In this document: piece by piece, positions 8,830 to 17,532 of the stretch | Position numbering within the stretch: position 1 is the first letter of the stretch | How the letters are laid out: each line of letters opens with the position of its first letter | Source: Gammaproteobacteria bacterium | GTDB taxonomy: Bacteria; Pseudomonadota; Gammaproteobacteria; Pseudomonadales; Azotimanducaceae | NCBI GenBank assembly: GCA_003247835.1 | Contig: QJYB01000048.1 | Coordinates: 1 to 64,000 of the forward strand | DNA: 64,000 nucleotides | Reading direction: 5' to 3' | Made by a program: the position numbers and the translations under genes | The notes under the pieces: generated by a model | What the model saw: the letters and a program-made list of their open reading frames with translations, nothing else | Databases searched by the model: none | Told to the model about the DNA's origin: nothing

Positions 8830-9342
8830 ATGAAGCTGCTGCTGAAGATCCTGGGTGGGCTCGTCGGTCTGGTGGTGCTGGCGGTGATCGGTGTTCTGGT
8901 GGCGGCCCGCTTTCACGACGGTCCGCTGGCGCTGATCTCCGGCGGCCCGTTCACCAGCGGCGAGCACTATCAGGGCGCCGAGCCGGACTGGTCGTTTCTG
9001 AAGGACTACGTGACCGTGGAGTTCCAGCTGCTGGATCCGGTCAGATCCCGCACGACCTGGATCGTGGAACACGACAACCGGATCTTCATCCCGTCCGGCT
9101 ACATGAACTCCACCGTCGGTAAGATCTGGAAGCAGTGGCCGAAGGAGGCGGAAAGGGATGGCCGCGCGATCCTGCGGGTCGACGGCGTGCTCTACGATCG
9201 TCAGCTGGTTCGCATCCGCTCCGGCGAGATCCTTACCCCGGTGCTGTCAGAGCTCGGTCGCAAGTACGTGGGCGGCCAGCCGGTGCCTCTGACGGCGGTG
9301 ACGTCGGATGATCTGTGGATCTTCGAGCTAGTGCCCCGCTGA
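8830..9342 (+). CDS. Membrane-anchored protein of unknown function, related to 36114-36599
   Basis: A 170-aa protein with one N-terminal transmembrane anchor (about residues 4-25, rich in Leu/Val/Gly), then a periplasmic-facing domain starting GPLALISGGPF. Motifs such as PDWSF..DY and TTWIVEHDNRIFIPSGYM also occur, in the same order, in the lipoprotein at 36114-36599, so the two look like distant paralogues. The beta-rich pattern recalls PPOX/nitroreductase-type split barrels, but no cofactor motif is certain. Convergent with the sulfotransferase, with a 15-bp 3' overlap. Confidence 0.65.
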   Translation: MKLLLKILGGLVGLVVLAVIGVLVAARFHDGPLALISGGPFTSGEHYQGAEPDWSFLKDYVTVEFQLLDPVRSRTTWIVEHDNRIFIPSGYMNSTVGKIWKQWPKEAERDGRAILRVDGVLYDRQLVRIRSGEILTPVLSELGRKYVGGQPVPLTAVTSDDLWIFELVPR

Positions 9343-10110
9343 CTCGGGAACGTCTGTCTCGCGGTGTATCTGCCGCGGATAACCCATGAGCTCGAAGACG
9401 ACTTCGAAGCGCTCCCGCACCCGTGCTTCGAGCTCGGGTGTGTAGATCTCCGCCAGCGCGGCGCTCCGTCCAGTCGTTTTCAGCTCCGGCAGCGTCCCCG
9501 CCGGCTCGATCCCGAGATGCCTGAGCACGTCGTCCAGGTCCTCGGCCAGGTGCTCGAAGCGCAGCAGCCGATCCACCGCCAGCCGCCCACGAATGGTGTA
9601 GAAGCCGTAGTTGGCGCCGTCCAGCCCGCGACGTCGGGTCAGCCAGCGGGCGATCCACTCGCGGATCGCCTCCGGCCCGAGGGTCACCGTGTCACCGGCG
9701 TTGTAGGCACGTGTGTCGTGCCTCGCCATGGAAACCAGCCACGAGAACGGATCGCGCTCGATGGAAAACCGGTAGAGCCCGGAAAAACGTCGGCGGCCCA
9801 GTCGCCGGGCCAGGATTCGCGCCGGCATGTGCGAGCCGAAGCGTTTGCGCAGCGTTCTGTGATAGGCCAGCGCGGCTTCGAAGTCGCCGCTCAGCACCAG
9901 CTGCCGGTAGGTCGCCTCGTCTGCAGGGTCACGGGCATAGTTCCTGGCGTGGAGGCCGAGCTCGGCACAGTAGCACTCGTCTCTGGGGGTCAGGGGTGCG
10001 ACGACGTCCTGTGGTCCGGCCGAGGCGCGCAGCACGGCCTCGACACTGGTTCCGGCAACCTTGCGGGTCTTGATGAACAGGTAGCCGTGCTCGAAGCTGA
10101 CGATGGTCAC
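9328..10110 (-). CDS. Sulfotransferase family protein
   Basis: A 260-aa protein with the PAPS-binding pattern. LFIKTRKVAGTSVE near residues 11-24 is the 5'-phosphosulfate loop, and the RFSIERDPFSWLVSMA segment near the middle is the 3'-phosphate-binding motif. Such enzymes transfer sulfate to carbohydrates or other hydroxyls. A longer frame extends to 10188, but the GTG at 10110 overlaps the TGA of the upstream gene in a GTGA, indicating translational coupling, and puts the P-loop strand at the N terminus as expected. The acceptor is unknown. Confidence 0.72.
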   Translation of the reverse strand: MTIVSFEHGYLFIKTRKVAGTSVEAVLRASAGPQDVVAPLTPRDECYCAELGLHARNYARDPADEATYRQLVLSGDFEAALAYHRTLRKRFGSHMPARILARRLGRRRFSGLYRFSIERDPFSWLVSMARHDTRAYNAGDTVTLGPEAIREWIARWLTRRRGLDGANYGFYTIRGRLAVDRLLRFEHLAEDLDDVLRHLGIEPAGTLPELKTTGRSAALAEIYTPELEARVRERFEVVFELMGYPRQIHRETDVPESAGH

Positions 10111-13100
10111 GGATCGGTCACGCTGGCCGGCGCCTTGGGGCCGGTGTTCCACCACCACTGCTCGGGCAGGGGCACGTGCTGCGGCCACAACCTGTCGAGC
10201 GTGTCCGCATCGAAGAGCTCACCGTTCTTGATGACGTAGCGCAGAGACGTGGTGTTCCTGATGTCGGCCCGGGGGTCCGCCGTGAGCACCACGAGATCCG
10301 CGAGCTTACCTGCGGTGATGGTGCCGATGTCCTCCGCCACTCCGATCATCTCCGCACCCATGCGGGTCGCCGACGTAAGCACCTCCATCGGCGTGAAGCC
10401 GCCCGCGGACAGCGCCCGCATCTCCCAGTGATAGCCGAGTCCCTGCAGCTGCCCGTGGGCACCCACGCCGACATGCCCGCCGGCGCGAACGATCTTCAGC
10501 GCCTGTGCTGCCAACTGCGGAAAGACGAATTCCTCATCCAGCGCCCAGAACGAACGCTGGGTGCGCGCAGCGATGACGTTCTCCGGCATGAAACGGTGCA
10601 GCTTCGCGTCCTTGTCCGGCGACTCTCTGGTGTAGAACCAGTTCTCTGCCCAGGGACCGCCATAGGAGACGATCAGTGTTGGGGTGTAGGCGATACCGGA
10701 TCGGGCCACCAGCTGCAGGGTATCGTCGTACAGCGTCCGCAGTGGAAAGTTGTGCTCGTTGCCGGAGAAGCCATCGATCACGTGCGTCAGGTCGAGCTTC
10801 ATGTCCAGCCCCCCTTCCGTAGTCGGCATGAGCTTCAGGCGCTTCGCCGCTTCGACCACGTACTGGCGCTGCTTGCGGTTCCCCACCAGATAGGATTTCA
10901 GGTTCCGGACACCGTAGTGCTCCTTGTAGCGACGCAGCACGGCCTCGGCGTGGTCCGCAGAACGGAAAGCGTTGTTGCTGAAGATTCCCGGGCCCGTGGA
11001 CAGAGCGCGCGGTCCGGTCATGAGACCTGCATCGATCAGGTCCTGGTAAGCGAGGATATCGGTGGTGCTCGGCTGAACGTCGAGGCCGGTGGTCACGCCG
11101 TACGCCAGATTGGCAAGAAAGGCCCAGTTCTGATCGTCCAGCACCTGCCTGAGCGGCCGGAAGTGGGCGTGAGTGTCGACGAAGCCGGGCAGCACATAGG
11201 CGCCTTCTAGGTCGATGACCTCGGCACCCTCGGGCACGATCACGCTCGCGTCCGGTCCTACCGCGTCGATGCGTCCGTTGACGATCACCACGCTGGCATC
11301 GGTGAGCGGTTCAGCACCTTCCTCCATGGTGAGCACGGTGGCGCCGCGGAGCACCAGCGTTCCCTGGGGTTCGTCGCGGGGCCGGTAGAGATCCACGCTG
11401 AACGTCTCCACCGCCGGATCCGATTCGGCGATTTCGTCCGTCTTTTCGTCCTTCTCCGCTTCTGCTCCGGTTCCAGCGTCGTCTCCGTTCGACGACTTGT
11501 CAGCCTCATCCTTGGATTCGAAGTGCACGGACGCGAGCGGCCGACGATACAGATGATGACCCACGGTCCAGTAGATGGTGGCGCCGCCGTCAGCCCAGCC
11601 GAAGAAATCGGCACCGACGTCGGTGATCCGTTTCAGTGGCAGGGTCGGGTTGTCGATGGTCAGCGTCAGATCGGCTAGGTTCGGATTCAGCAGGCCTACC
11701 AGGTAGAGCTGGTTCGCATGGAGCGCCAGGGCGTAGCGGCCATCCGGCGACAGGCGCACGTCCTGGGCGGGCACGTCTTCCTCGGCCATGTAGAGGCCGG
11801 GGCCTTTGACCAGCAGATGGTTGCGACGGTCGGTGCCGTCATAACGCAGCGACGTGAGACCAACGCCATTCTGGTAGAGATAGATGCGATCCGGCTCCGG
11901 CCCGAAGTGCGGCTGGCCATAACCCCGGGCCGGTACCACCAGCTCCGCGGCACCGCCGTTGCGCGGAAACCAGACCAGGTCGGAACCGATCGGGGTACCC
12001 ATGTCCCACTCCCGGTACAGCCGATCGTAGCTCGAAGCGCGTAGCGCCAGAATGCGCTTGCCGTCCGGCGACCAGGCAGGATCCGAGTAATACGCCGGAA
12101 CCTGGGATACCCGCCGTGGACCACCCCGTCCGTCCGCGCGGATCCGCCAGACGTGGCCACCCGAGCTCGACCAGCTGACGTAGGCAATCTCACGCCCGTC
12201 CGGCGAAAACGCAGGATCGAAACCCTTCCCACCTGCGGACGCATCGCCATCCGGGCTCAGCGCGCGCACCGCTCCGCTGGCGGTGTCATAGATGTGCACG
12301 GCGAGAAAGCTCGAGAAGGCGAGCCTGGACCCATCCGGCGACAGCGCCGGACCCATGAGCATCCGTGCCTTCACAGGACCGAGGCCCAGCCGGTAGGGAA
12401 AGTCGAGCCGCGGCCCAAGGTCCTGGGAGACCCGGACGTGAAACGGGATGTCACTGACCTCGCCGGTCGCCAGGGTCAGACGGCGTATGCCGCCCTCCGC
12501 GGCATAGATCAGCCCGTTACCGTCGGGTGTGAAGGCATAGCCCGGCAGCAGGTCGCGGGTGAAGCGGCTCTCCTGCTCGTCGAAGGTCACGGGATAGGCG
12601 AGCCAGTCGTCCTGGCCGGTGGAGAGATCGTGGCGGCGGAGTCCCGTCTCCTGCTCGTACCGGGTACCGTAAACCAGGGTGTTGCCGTCCGGTGACAGCA
12701 CCGGCCGGAACGCGCTGCCCTGAGCCTGGGTCAGCGTGTCCTCATCGCCGGTACGCAGGTCGCGGCGCACCACCTGCCAGAGCGGCAACGTCAGGTTGTA
12801 GCCGAAGCCGCCGATTCTGCGCGAGAAGTAGAGGTAGCGTCCGTCCGGCGAGTAGACCGCCCCCAGACTGTTCGAGCGGCGCGAACGGTCCACCTCGCCG
12901 TTGCTCGACGCCTGGGTGATCCGCACGCCCTTGCCGCCATCCAGGTGGTAGGCCCACAGCTCGAACGCGCCCAGCCCCCAGGTGGTCCGGGAAACGATCA
13001 CATGGCTGCCATCCGGCGAATAGGATGGTGAAGCGAACTCCACATCACCCGACTCGCTGGTCAGCTTCTCGGGATCACCTCCGTCCACAGCGACGGTCCA

Positions 13101-13457
13101 CAGGTTCTCCGAGCCGCTCCGGTCGCTGATGAACACAACCCGCGTCCCGTCGGGCGAGAACCGGGGCTGGCTGTCGAATGCCATGCCCGACGTCAGCGGG
13201 CCGGCCTCCCCACCCTCCACGGGCAGCAGGTAGAGGTCACCGAGCAGCTCGAAGACGATGCGGCGGCCGTCCGGTGCCACATCGATTGACAGCCAGGTGC
13301 CGGTATCGGTCTCGAACTCGGTCCGACGTTCCGGTTTGAGCGTCAGTCCCTCCTTCTCCTTGTCGGCGCCATCGGCTGCGTACACCGGTAAGCCGGTGAG
13401 CGTGGTCAGCAGGTAGAGACAGAGGGCGGCGAGACTGGCGACGGCACGCGCGGGCAA
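10107..13457 (-). CDS. Secreted TolB/tricorn-type beta-propeller fused to an amidohydrolase
   Basis: A very long (1116 aa) fusion protein. Residues 1-27 look like a signal peptide. Then come many PD40/TolB repeats, recognisable as repeated SPDG boxes over residues ~45-620, an acidic/Lys linker (about 645-680) and a C-terminal amidohydrolase domain with VDTHAHFRP near 761-768 (His763-x-His765) and the usual GKLADLVVLTADP ending. The predicted role is periplasmic hydrolysis of an amide, peptide or cyclic substrate; imidazolonepropionase-like amidohydrolases fused to propellers are known in Gram-negatives. It overlaps the sulfotransferase start by 4 nt and is divergent from potF. Confidence 0.82.
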   Translation of the reverse strand: MPARAVASLAALCLYLLTTLTGLPVYAADGADKEKEGLTLKPERRTEFETDTGTWLSIDVAPDGRRIVFELLGDLYLLPVEGGEAGPLTSGMAFDSQPRFSPDGTRVVFISDRSGSENLWTVAVDGGDPEKLTSESGDVEFASPSYSPDGSHVIVSRTTWGLGAFELWAYHLDGGKGVRITQASSNGEVDRSRRSNSLGAVYSPDGRYLYFSRRIGGFGYNLTLPLWQVVRRDLRTGDEDTLTQAQGSAFRPVLSPDGNTLVYGTRYEQETGLRRHDLSTGQDDWLAYPVTFDEQESRFTRDLLPGYAFTPDGNGLIYAAEGGIRRLTLATGEVSDIPFHVRVSQDLGPRLDFPYRLGLGPVKARMLMGPALSPDGSRLAFSSFLAVHIYDTASGAVRALSPDGDASAGGKGFDPAFSPDGREIAYVSWSSSGGHVWRIRADGRGGPRRVSQVPAYYSDPAWSPDGKRILALRASSYDRLYREWDMGTPIGSDLVWFPRNGGAAELVVPARGYGQPHFGPEPDRIYLYQNGVGLTSLRYDGTDRRNHLLVKGPGLYMAEEDVPAQDVRLSPDGRYALALHANQLYLVGLLNPNLADLTLTIDNPTLPLKRITDVGADFFGWADGGATIYWTVGHHLYRRPLASVHFESKDEADKSSNGDDAGTGAEAEKDEKTDEIAESDPAVETFSVDLYRPRDEPQGTLVLRGATVLTMEEGAEPLTDASVVIVNGRIDAVGPDASVIVPEGAEVIDLEGAYVLPGFVDTHAHFRPLRQVLDDQNWAFLANLAYGVTTGLDVQPSTTDILAYQDLIDAGLMTGPRALSTGPGIFSNNAFRSADHAEAVLRRYKEHYGVRNLKSYLVGNRKQRQYVVEAAKRLKLMPTTEGGLDMKLDLTHVIDGFSGNEHNFPLRTLYDDTLQLVARSGIAYTPTLIVSYGGPWAENWFYTRESPDKDAKLHRFMPENVIAARTQRSFWALDEEFVFPQLAAQALKIVRAGGHVGVGAHGQLQGLGYHWEMRALSAGGFTPMEVLTSATRMGAEMIGVAEDIGTITAGKLADLVVLTADPRADIRNTTSLRYVIKNGELFDADTLDRLWPQHVPLPEQWWWNTGPKAPASVTDP

Positions 13458-13568
13458 GAGCAGTTCCGGTTCGACTGAACGAGCCGGCCATTCTCGGGGG
13501 GCACGTCCGGCGGTGCAACCGCCGACCCGGCTGACTTACACTCGCCAGGTAGAGGTCAGGAGCAGAAG

Positions 13569-14663
13569 ATGAGGATCCGCATCCGCCGGTGGCTGATCGC
13601 TGTCGCCACCCTCGGCGTTTCGCTGCTCGCTCACGCCGAAGGCGAGCTCAACGTCTACAACTGGAACAACTACATCGCCGCGGACACGATCGCCCGGTTC
13701 GAAGCCGAAACCGGCATCCATGTCACCTACGACGTCTTCGACTCCAACGAGGTGCTGGAGGGCAAGCTGCTCGCCGGCCGGACCGGCTACGACGTGGTCG
13801 TACCGACCTCCAACTTCATGGCCCGGCAGATCCAGGCGGGGATCTATCTGCCGCTCGATAAGGCCAGGCTGACCCACTACGGCGATCTGGACCCCGTGCT
13901 CATGGCCGATCTCGCGGTGGTGGATCCGGGAAACACATACGGCGTGCCGTACATGGAGGGCACCGAGGGACTCGGTATCAATCGGGCCATGATCATCGAG
14001 CGTCTCGGGGAGGATGCACCCCTCGACTCGTGGGATCTGGTGTTCAAGCTGGAGAACCTGGCCAGGCTCGACTGCGGGGTAGCCTTTCTCGACTCGCCAG
14101 TGGACATGTGGTCGCCGGTGCTGAACTACCTGGGCAAGGATCCGAACTCTACCAACCCCTCCGACTACCAGGGCGAGGCACTCGCGCTGATGAAGTCGCT
14201 CAAACCCTACGTCACCTACTTCCACTCTTCCAAGTACATCGACGACCTGGCGACGGGCGAGATCTGCGTGGCTGTCGGCTACTCTGGTGACGTCGCCCAG
14301 GCGATGCTCGCCGCCGAGGAAGCGGGTAACGGTGTGGAGGTGGACTACGTCATCCCGAAAGAGGGCAGCCTGCGGTTCGTCGACATGTTCGCCATTCCGA
14401 AGGATGCGCGGCACGTCGTCGAGGCCCACCGCTTCATCGACTTCATGACCCGTCCGGACATCGCCGCCGCCAACACCAACGCGATCTGGTACGCGAACCC
14501 GGTCCCCGCGGCGACACCCATGGTCAGCGAGGCGATCCGCAACGATCCGTCCATCTACCCGCCGGAGGCGGTGGTGAAGAAGCTCTGGGTGGCGCGGGTC
14601 ATGCCACCGAAGCTCGATCGGGTGATGAACCGTGCCTGGACCGAAGTGAAGTCCGGCAGGTAG
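13569..14663 (+). CDS. potF: Polyamine ABC transporter substrate-binding protein (PotF/PotD-like)
   Basis: A 364-aa periplasmic binding protein that captures putrescine or spermidine for the ABC importer encoded next to it. A signal peptide ends near AHA23; the mature protein opens with LNVYNWNNYI, the hallmark of PotD/PotF, followed by GYDVVVPTSNFMARQI, the conserved GVPYMEGTEGLGIN strand, and VGYSGDVAQA. Length is normal (~370). First gene of a potFGHI operon. PotF versus PotD specificity cannot be fixed by eye; the gene order favours PotF. Confidence 0.88.
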   Translation: MRIRIRRWLIAVATLGVSLLAHAEGELNVYNWNNYIAADTIARFEAETGIHVTYDVFDSNEVLEGKLLAGRTGYDVVVPTSNFMARQIQAGIYLPLDKARLTHYGDLDPVLMADLAVVDPGNTYGVPYMEGTEGLGINRAMIIERLGEDAPLDSWDLVFKLENLARLDCGVAFLDSPVDMWSPVLNYLGKDPNSTNPSDYQGEALALMKSLKPYVTYFHSSKYIDDLATGEICVAVGYSGDVAQAMLAAEEAGNGVEVDYVIPKEGSLRFVDMFAIPKDARHVVEAHRFIDFMTRPDIAAANTNAIWYANPVPAATPMVSEAIRNDPSIYPPEAVVKKLWVARVMPPKLDRVMNRAWTEVKSGR

Positions 14664-14666
14664 CCC

Positions 14667-15755
14667 TTGGACGACTATGTCAGCATCCAGGGTCTGACCA
14701 AGCGCTTCGATGACGTGGTGGCGGTCCACGATGTCAGCCTCAACATCAGGCAGGGCGAGATCTTTGCCCTGCTCGGCTCCTCCGGCTGCGGTAAATCGAC
14801 GCTGCTGCGCTGCCTGGCCGGCTTCGAGGTCCCGTCCGATGGCCGGGTCCTGCTCGACGGCGAGCCGCTCGCGTCGAGCGAGCCGCACGAGCGGCCGGTG
14901 AACATGATGTTCCAGTCCTACGCGCTGTTTCCGCACATGACCGTGGAGAGCAACGTCGCCTTCGGCCTGAAGCAGGACCGGTTGCCGAAAGCGGAGCTCA
15001 GGGAGCGCGTCGACGCCATGCTGGAGCTGGTCCAGCTCACGGAGCTGCGCCGGCGCAAGCCGCACCAGCTGTCCGGCGGCCAGCAGCAGCGGGTCGCGCT
15101 GGCAAGATCCCTGGTCAAGCGGCCCAAGCTGCTGCTGCTGGACGAACCCATGGGCGCGCTGGATCGCAAGCTCAGGAGCCGCATGCAGTTCGAGGTGGCA
15201 GCCATCATCGAGCGGCTCGGCGTGACCTGCATGATGGTCACCCACGACCAGGACGAAGCCATGACCATGGCCGACCGCATCGCCATCATGGACGCCGGCC
15301 GGATCGTCCAGATCGGCACCCCCGACGAGATCTACGAACAGCCCAACTGCCGGTTCTCCGCGGAGTTCATCGGCTCGGTGAACCTCTTCGACGGGACCGT
15401 CGCCGACGACGAGCGGGATCACGTGACGATCACCACCGATGATCTGGAGAGCTCGCTCTATGTCGGGCACGGCATCACCGGCTACGAAGGCATGGCCGTG
15501 GCATTCGCCCTGCGGCCGGAAAAGCTCTTCATCGCAAGAGAGAATCCGGGCAGGCTCCACAACCAGGCCCACGGCAGGGTCGAGGAGATCGGCTATCTGG
15601 GCTCCCACTCGGTCTACCACGTCCGCCTGGACCGGGGGAAGCTGATTCAGGTGATCACGCTCAACAACGAGCGCTGGGCCGCCGACCGGCTCCGCTGGGG
15701 TGATGCGGTGTGGGTCCACTGGGACGACGAGGCCGGCGTGGTGCTGACATCGTGA
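14667..15755 (+). CDS. potG: Polyamine ABC transporter ATP-binding protein
   Basis: A 362-aa ABC ATPase of the PotA/PotG type. Walker A GSSGCGKST is at 37-45, Q-loop MFQSYALFPH at 81-90, signature LSGGQQQR at 135-142, Walker B LLLLDEP at 155-161, H-loop His193, and a C-terminal TOBE-like regulatory domain. It uses a TTG start 3 nt after the potF stop (TAG at 14661). Its stop overlaps the next gene in a GTGA. It energises uptake of polyamines through the two permeases downstream. Confidence 0.9.
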   Translation: MDDYVSIQGLTKRFDDVVAVHDVSLNIRQGEIFALLGSSGCGKSTLLRCLAGFEVPSDGRVLLDGEPLASSEPHERPVNMMFQSYALFPHMTVESNVAFGLKQDRLPKAELRERVDAMLELVQLTELRRRKPHQLSGGQQQRVALARSLVKRPKLLLLDEPMGALDRKLRSRMQFEVAAIIERLGVTCMMVTHDQDEAMTMADRIAIMDAGRIVQIGTPDEIYEQPNCRFSAEFIGSVNLFDGTVADDERDHVTITTDDLESSLYVGHGITGYEGMAVAFALRPEKLFIARENPGRLHNQAHGRVEEIGYLGSHSVYHVRLDRGKLIQVITLNNERWAADRLRWGDAVWVHWDDEAGVVLTS

Positions 15756-16654
15756 ACCTTCTCCGCCGCTGGCTGCCCGACCGCCGCTGGGGCGTCATCG
15801 CACCGCCGTTCCTCTGGCTCAGCCTGTTCTTCGTCATCCCGTTCGCGCTGGTGTTCAAGATCTCACTGTCGGAGATGGCGATCGCCCAGCCGCCTTACGT
15901 GCCACTCTTAGAGTATCTCGACGGCGTGCTGAACGTCCGTCTCAATTTCGGCAACTACACCTGGCTCTTCGACGATCCGCTCTATGCCGACGCCTATCTG
16001 AGCTCGCTCGGCATCGCCGCCTGGTCCACGGTCATCTGCCTCGCCATCGGCTATCCCATGGCCTACGCCATCTCGAAGATGCGCGGATCGCTGCAGAACC
16101 TTTGCCTGCTGCTGGTGGTCCTGCCCTCCTGGACCAGCCTGCTGATCCGGGTGTATGCCTGGATGGGTATTCTCAAGAACGACGGCATCATCAACAACGT
16201 GCTGCTGGCCGTCGGTCTCATCGCCGAGCCGTTGCGTCTGCTCAACACCACCGGCGCCGTCTACGTGGGCATCGTCTACGCCTACCTGCCGTTCATGGTG
16301 CTGCCGTTGTACGCCAACCTGACCCGGATGGACCCCCGGCTGCTCGAGGCTGCGGCGGATCTGGGCGCCCGCCCGCTGACCCGGTTCCTCCGGATCACGC
16401 TGCCGCTGTCGGTCGGTGGTGTGATTGCGGGCTCCATGCTCGTGTTCATCCCCGCCGTCGGTGAGTTCGTGGTGCCGGAGCTGCTCGGCGGCAACGAGGC
16501 GACGATGATCGGCAAGGTGCTGTGGGGCGAGTTCTTCGCAAACCGGGACTGGCCGGTGGCGTCGGCGGTCGCGACGCTGATGCTGCTGGTGCTGATCCTG
16601 CCCATCCTGCTCTTTCACCGCTATCAGTCGCGGGAGCTGGAGGTAGCACGCTGA
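15752..16654 (+). CDS. potH: Polyamine ABC transporter permease (PotH/PotB-like)
   Basis: A 300-aa inner-membrane permease with six predicted helices. The EAA loop (EAAADLGARPLTRF...LPLS) contacts the ATPase. The start is the GTG at 15752, which overlaps the potG stop by 4 nt; in-frame sequence upstream to 15710 lies inside potG. The N-terminal part PPFLWLSLFFVIPFALVFKISLSE is typical of PotH. It forms a heterodimer with the next permease. Confidence 0.88.
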   Translation: MNLLRRWLPDRRWGVIAPPFLWLSLFFVIPFALVFKISLSEMAIAQPPYVPLLEYLDGVLNVRLNFGNYTWLFDDPLYADAYLSSLGIAAWSTVICLAIGYPMAYAISKMRGSLQNLCLLLVVLPSWTSLLIRVYAWMGILKNDGIINNVLLAVGLIAEPLRLLNTTGAVYVGIVYAYLPFMVLPLYANLTRMDPRLLEAAADLGARPLTRFLRITLPLSVGGVIAGSMLVFIPAVGEFVVPELLGGNEATMIGKVLWGEFFANRDWPVASAVATLMLLVLILPILLFHRYQSRELEVAR

Positions 16655-17514
16655 TGGCCGTGCGATCGATGTTCAGCTTCTCACGTCCGAGTTTCCCGGG
16701 TGTGATGCTGGGGCTCGGCTACTTCTTTCTCTATGCACCCATGCTGGTGCTGATCGCCTACTCCTTCAATGAAAACAAGCGGGTCAACGTCTGGTCCGGA
16801 TTCTCCACGAAGTGGTACGGCGAGCTCCTGGCCAACGACGCGATGATGGCTGCGGTGGCGATGAGCCTGAAGCTCGCGCTCGCCACGGCGACGCTCGCCG
16901 TCGTCTTCGGCACCCTGGCGGCGCTGATGCTGACCCGACTCCGGAGGTTCCCCGGTCGGACGCTGTTCGGCGGCATGGTCACCGCACCACTGGTGATGCC
17001 CGAGGTGATCACGGGTCTGTCGCTGCTGCTGCTGTTCGTCGCGCTGGCGGACACGATCGGCTGGCCTGCCAATCGCGGCTTCGTCACCATCTGGATCGCC
17101 CACGTCACCTTCTGCATGGCCTACGCGACGGTGGTGATCTCCGCCCGGCTCCGGGAGATGGACACCTCGCTGGAGGAAGCCGCCATGGATCTCGGCGCCA
17201 ACCGGATCCAAACCTTCTTCGCCATCACGCTGCCTATCATCGCTCCGGCCCTGGTCGCCGGCTGGCTGCTGGCCTTCACCCTGTCGCTGGACGACCTGGT
17301 GATCGCGAGCTTCGTCGCCGGTCCGGACTCTACAACACTGCCCATGATCGTCTTCTCCTCGGTCCGTCTGGGCCTGAGCCCCGAGGTGAACGCGCTGGCT
17401 ACCATCCTCATCGTCACGGTGACGGCGGTCTCGCTGGTCGGCTTCTGGTTCATGGACCGCAACGACCGGAAACGGCAGCGGGAAATGCAGGCCGCCCTGG
17501 CACACCCGGACTGA
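16654..17514 (+). CDS. potI: Polyamine ABC transporter permease (PotI/PotC-like)
   Basis: A 286-aa inner-membrane permease. Its ATG overlaps the potH stop (TGATG, 1 nt). The helix FLYAPMLVLIAYSFN and the EAA motif EEAAMDLGANRIQTF...LP are diagnostic, and FTLSLDDLVIASFV is the strongly conserved PotC/PotI segment. A long upstream in-frame extension (from 16522) is a shadow of potH. With potF, potG and potH it completes a full polyamine importer. Confidence 0.9.
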   Translation: MAVRSMFSFSRPSFPGVMLGLGYFFLYAPMLVLIAYSFNENKRVNVWSGFSTKWYGELLANDAMMAAVAMSLKLALATATLAVVFGTLAALMLTRLRRFPGRTLFGGMVTAPLVMPEVITGLSLLLLFVALADTIGWPANRGFVTIWIAHVTFCMAYATVVISARLREMDTSLEEAAMDLGANRIQTFFAITLPIIAPALVAGWLLAFTLSLDDLVIASFVAGPDSTTLPMIVFSSVRLGLSPEVNALATILIVTVTAVSLVGFWFMDRNDRKRQREMQAALAHPD

Positions 17515-17532
17515 GGCCCATACACTCCGCCG

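Noticed and set aside
13536-15719. 727-aa minus-strand frame
   Set aside because: Lies entirely opposite potF and potG, whose motifs are complete; composition is antisense of high-GC coding sequence.
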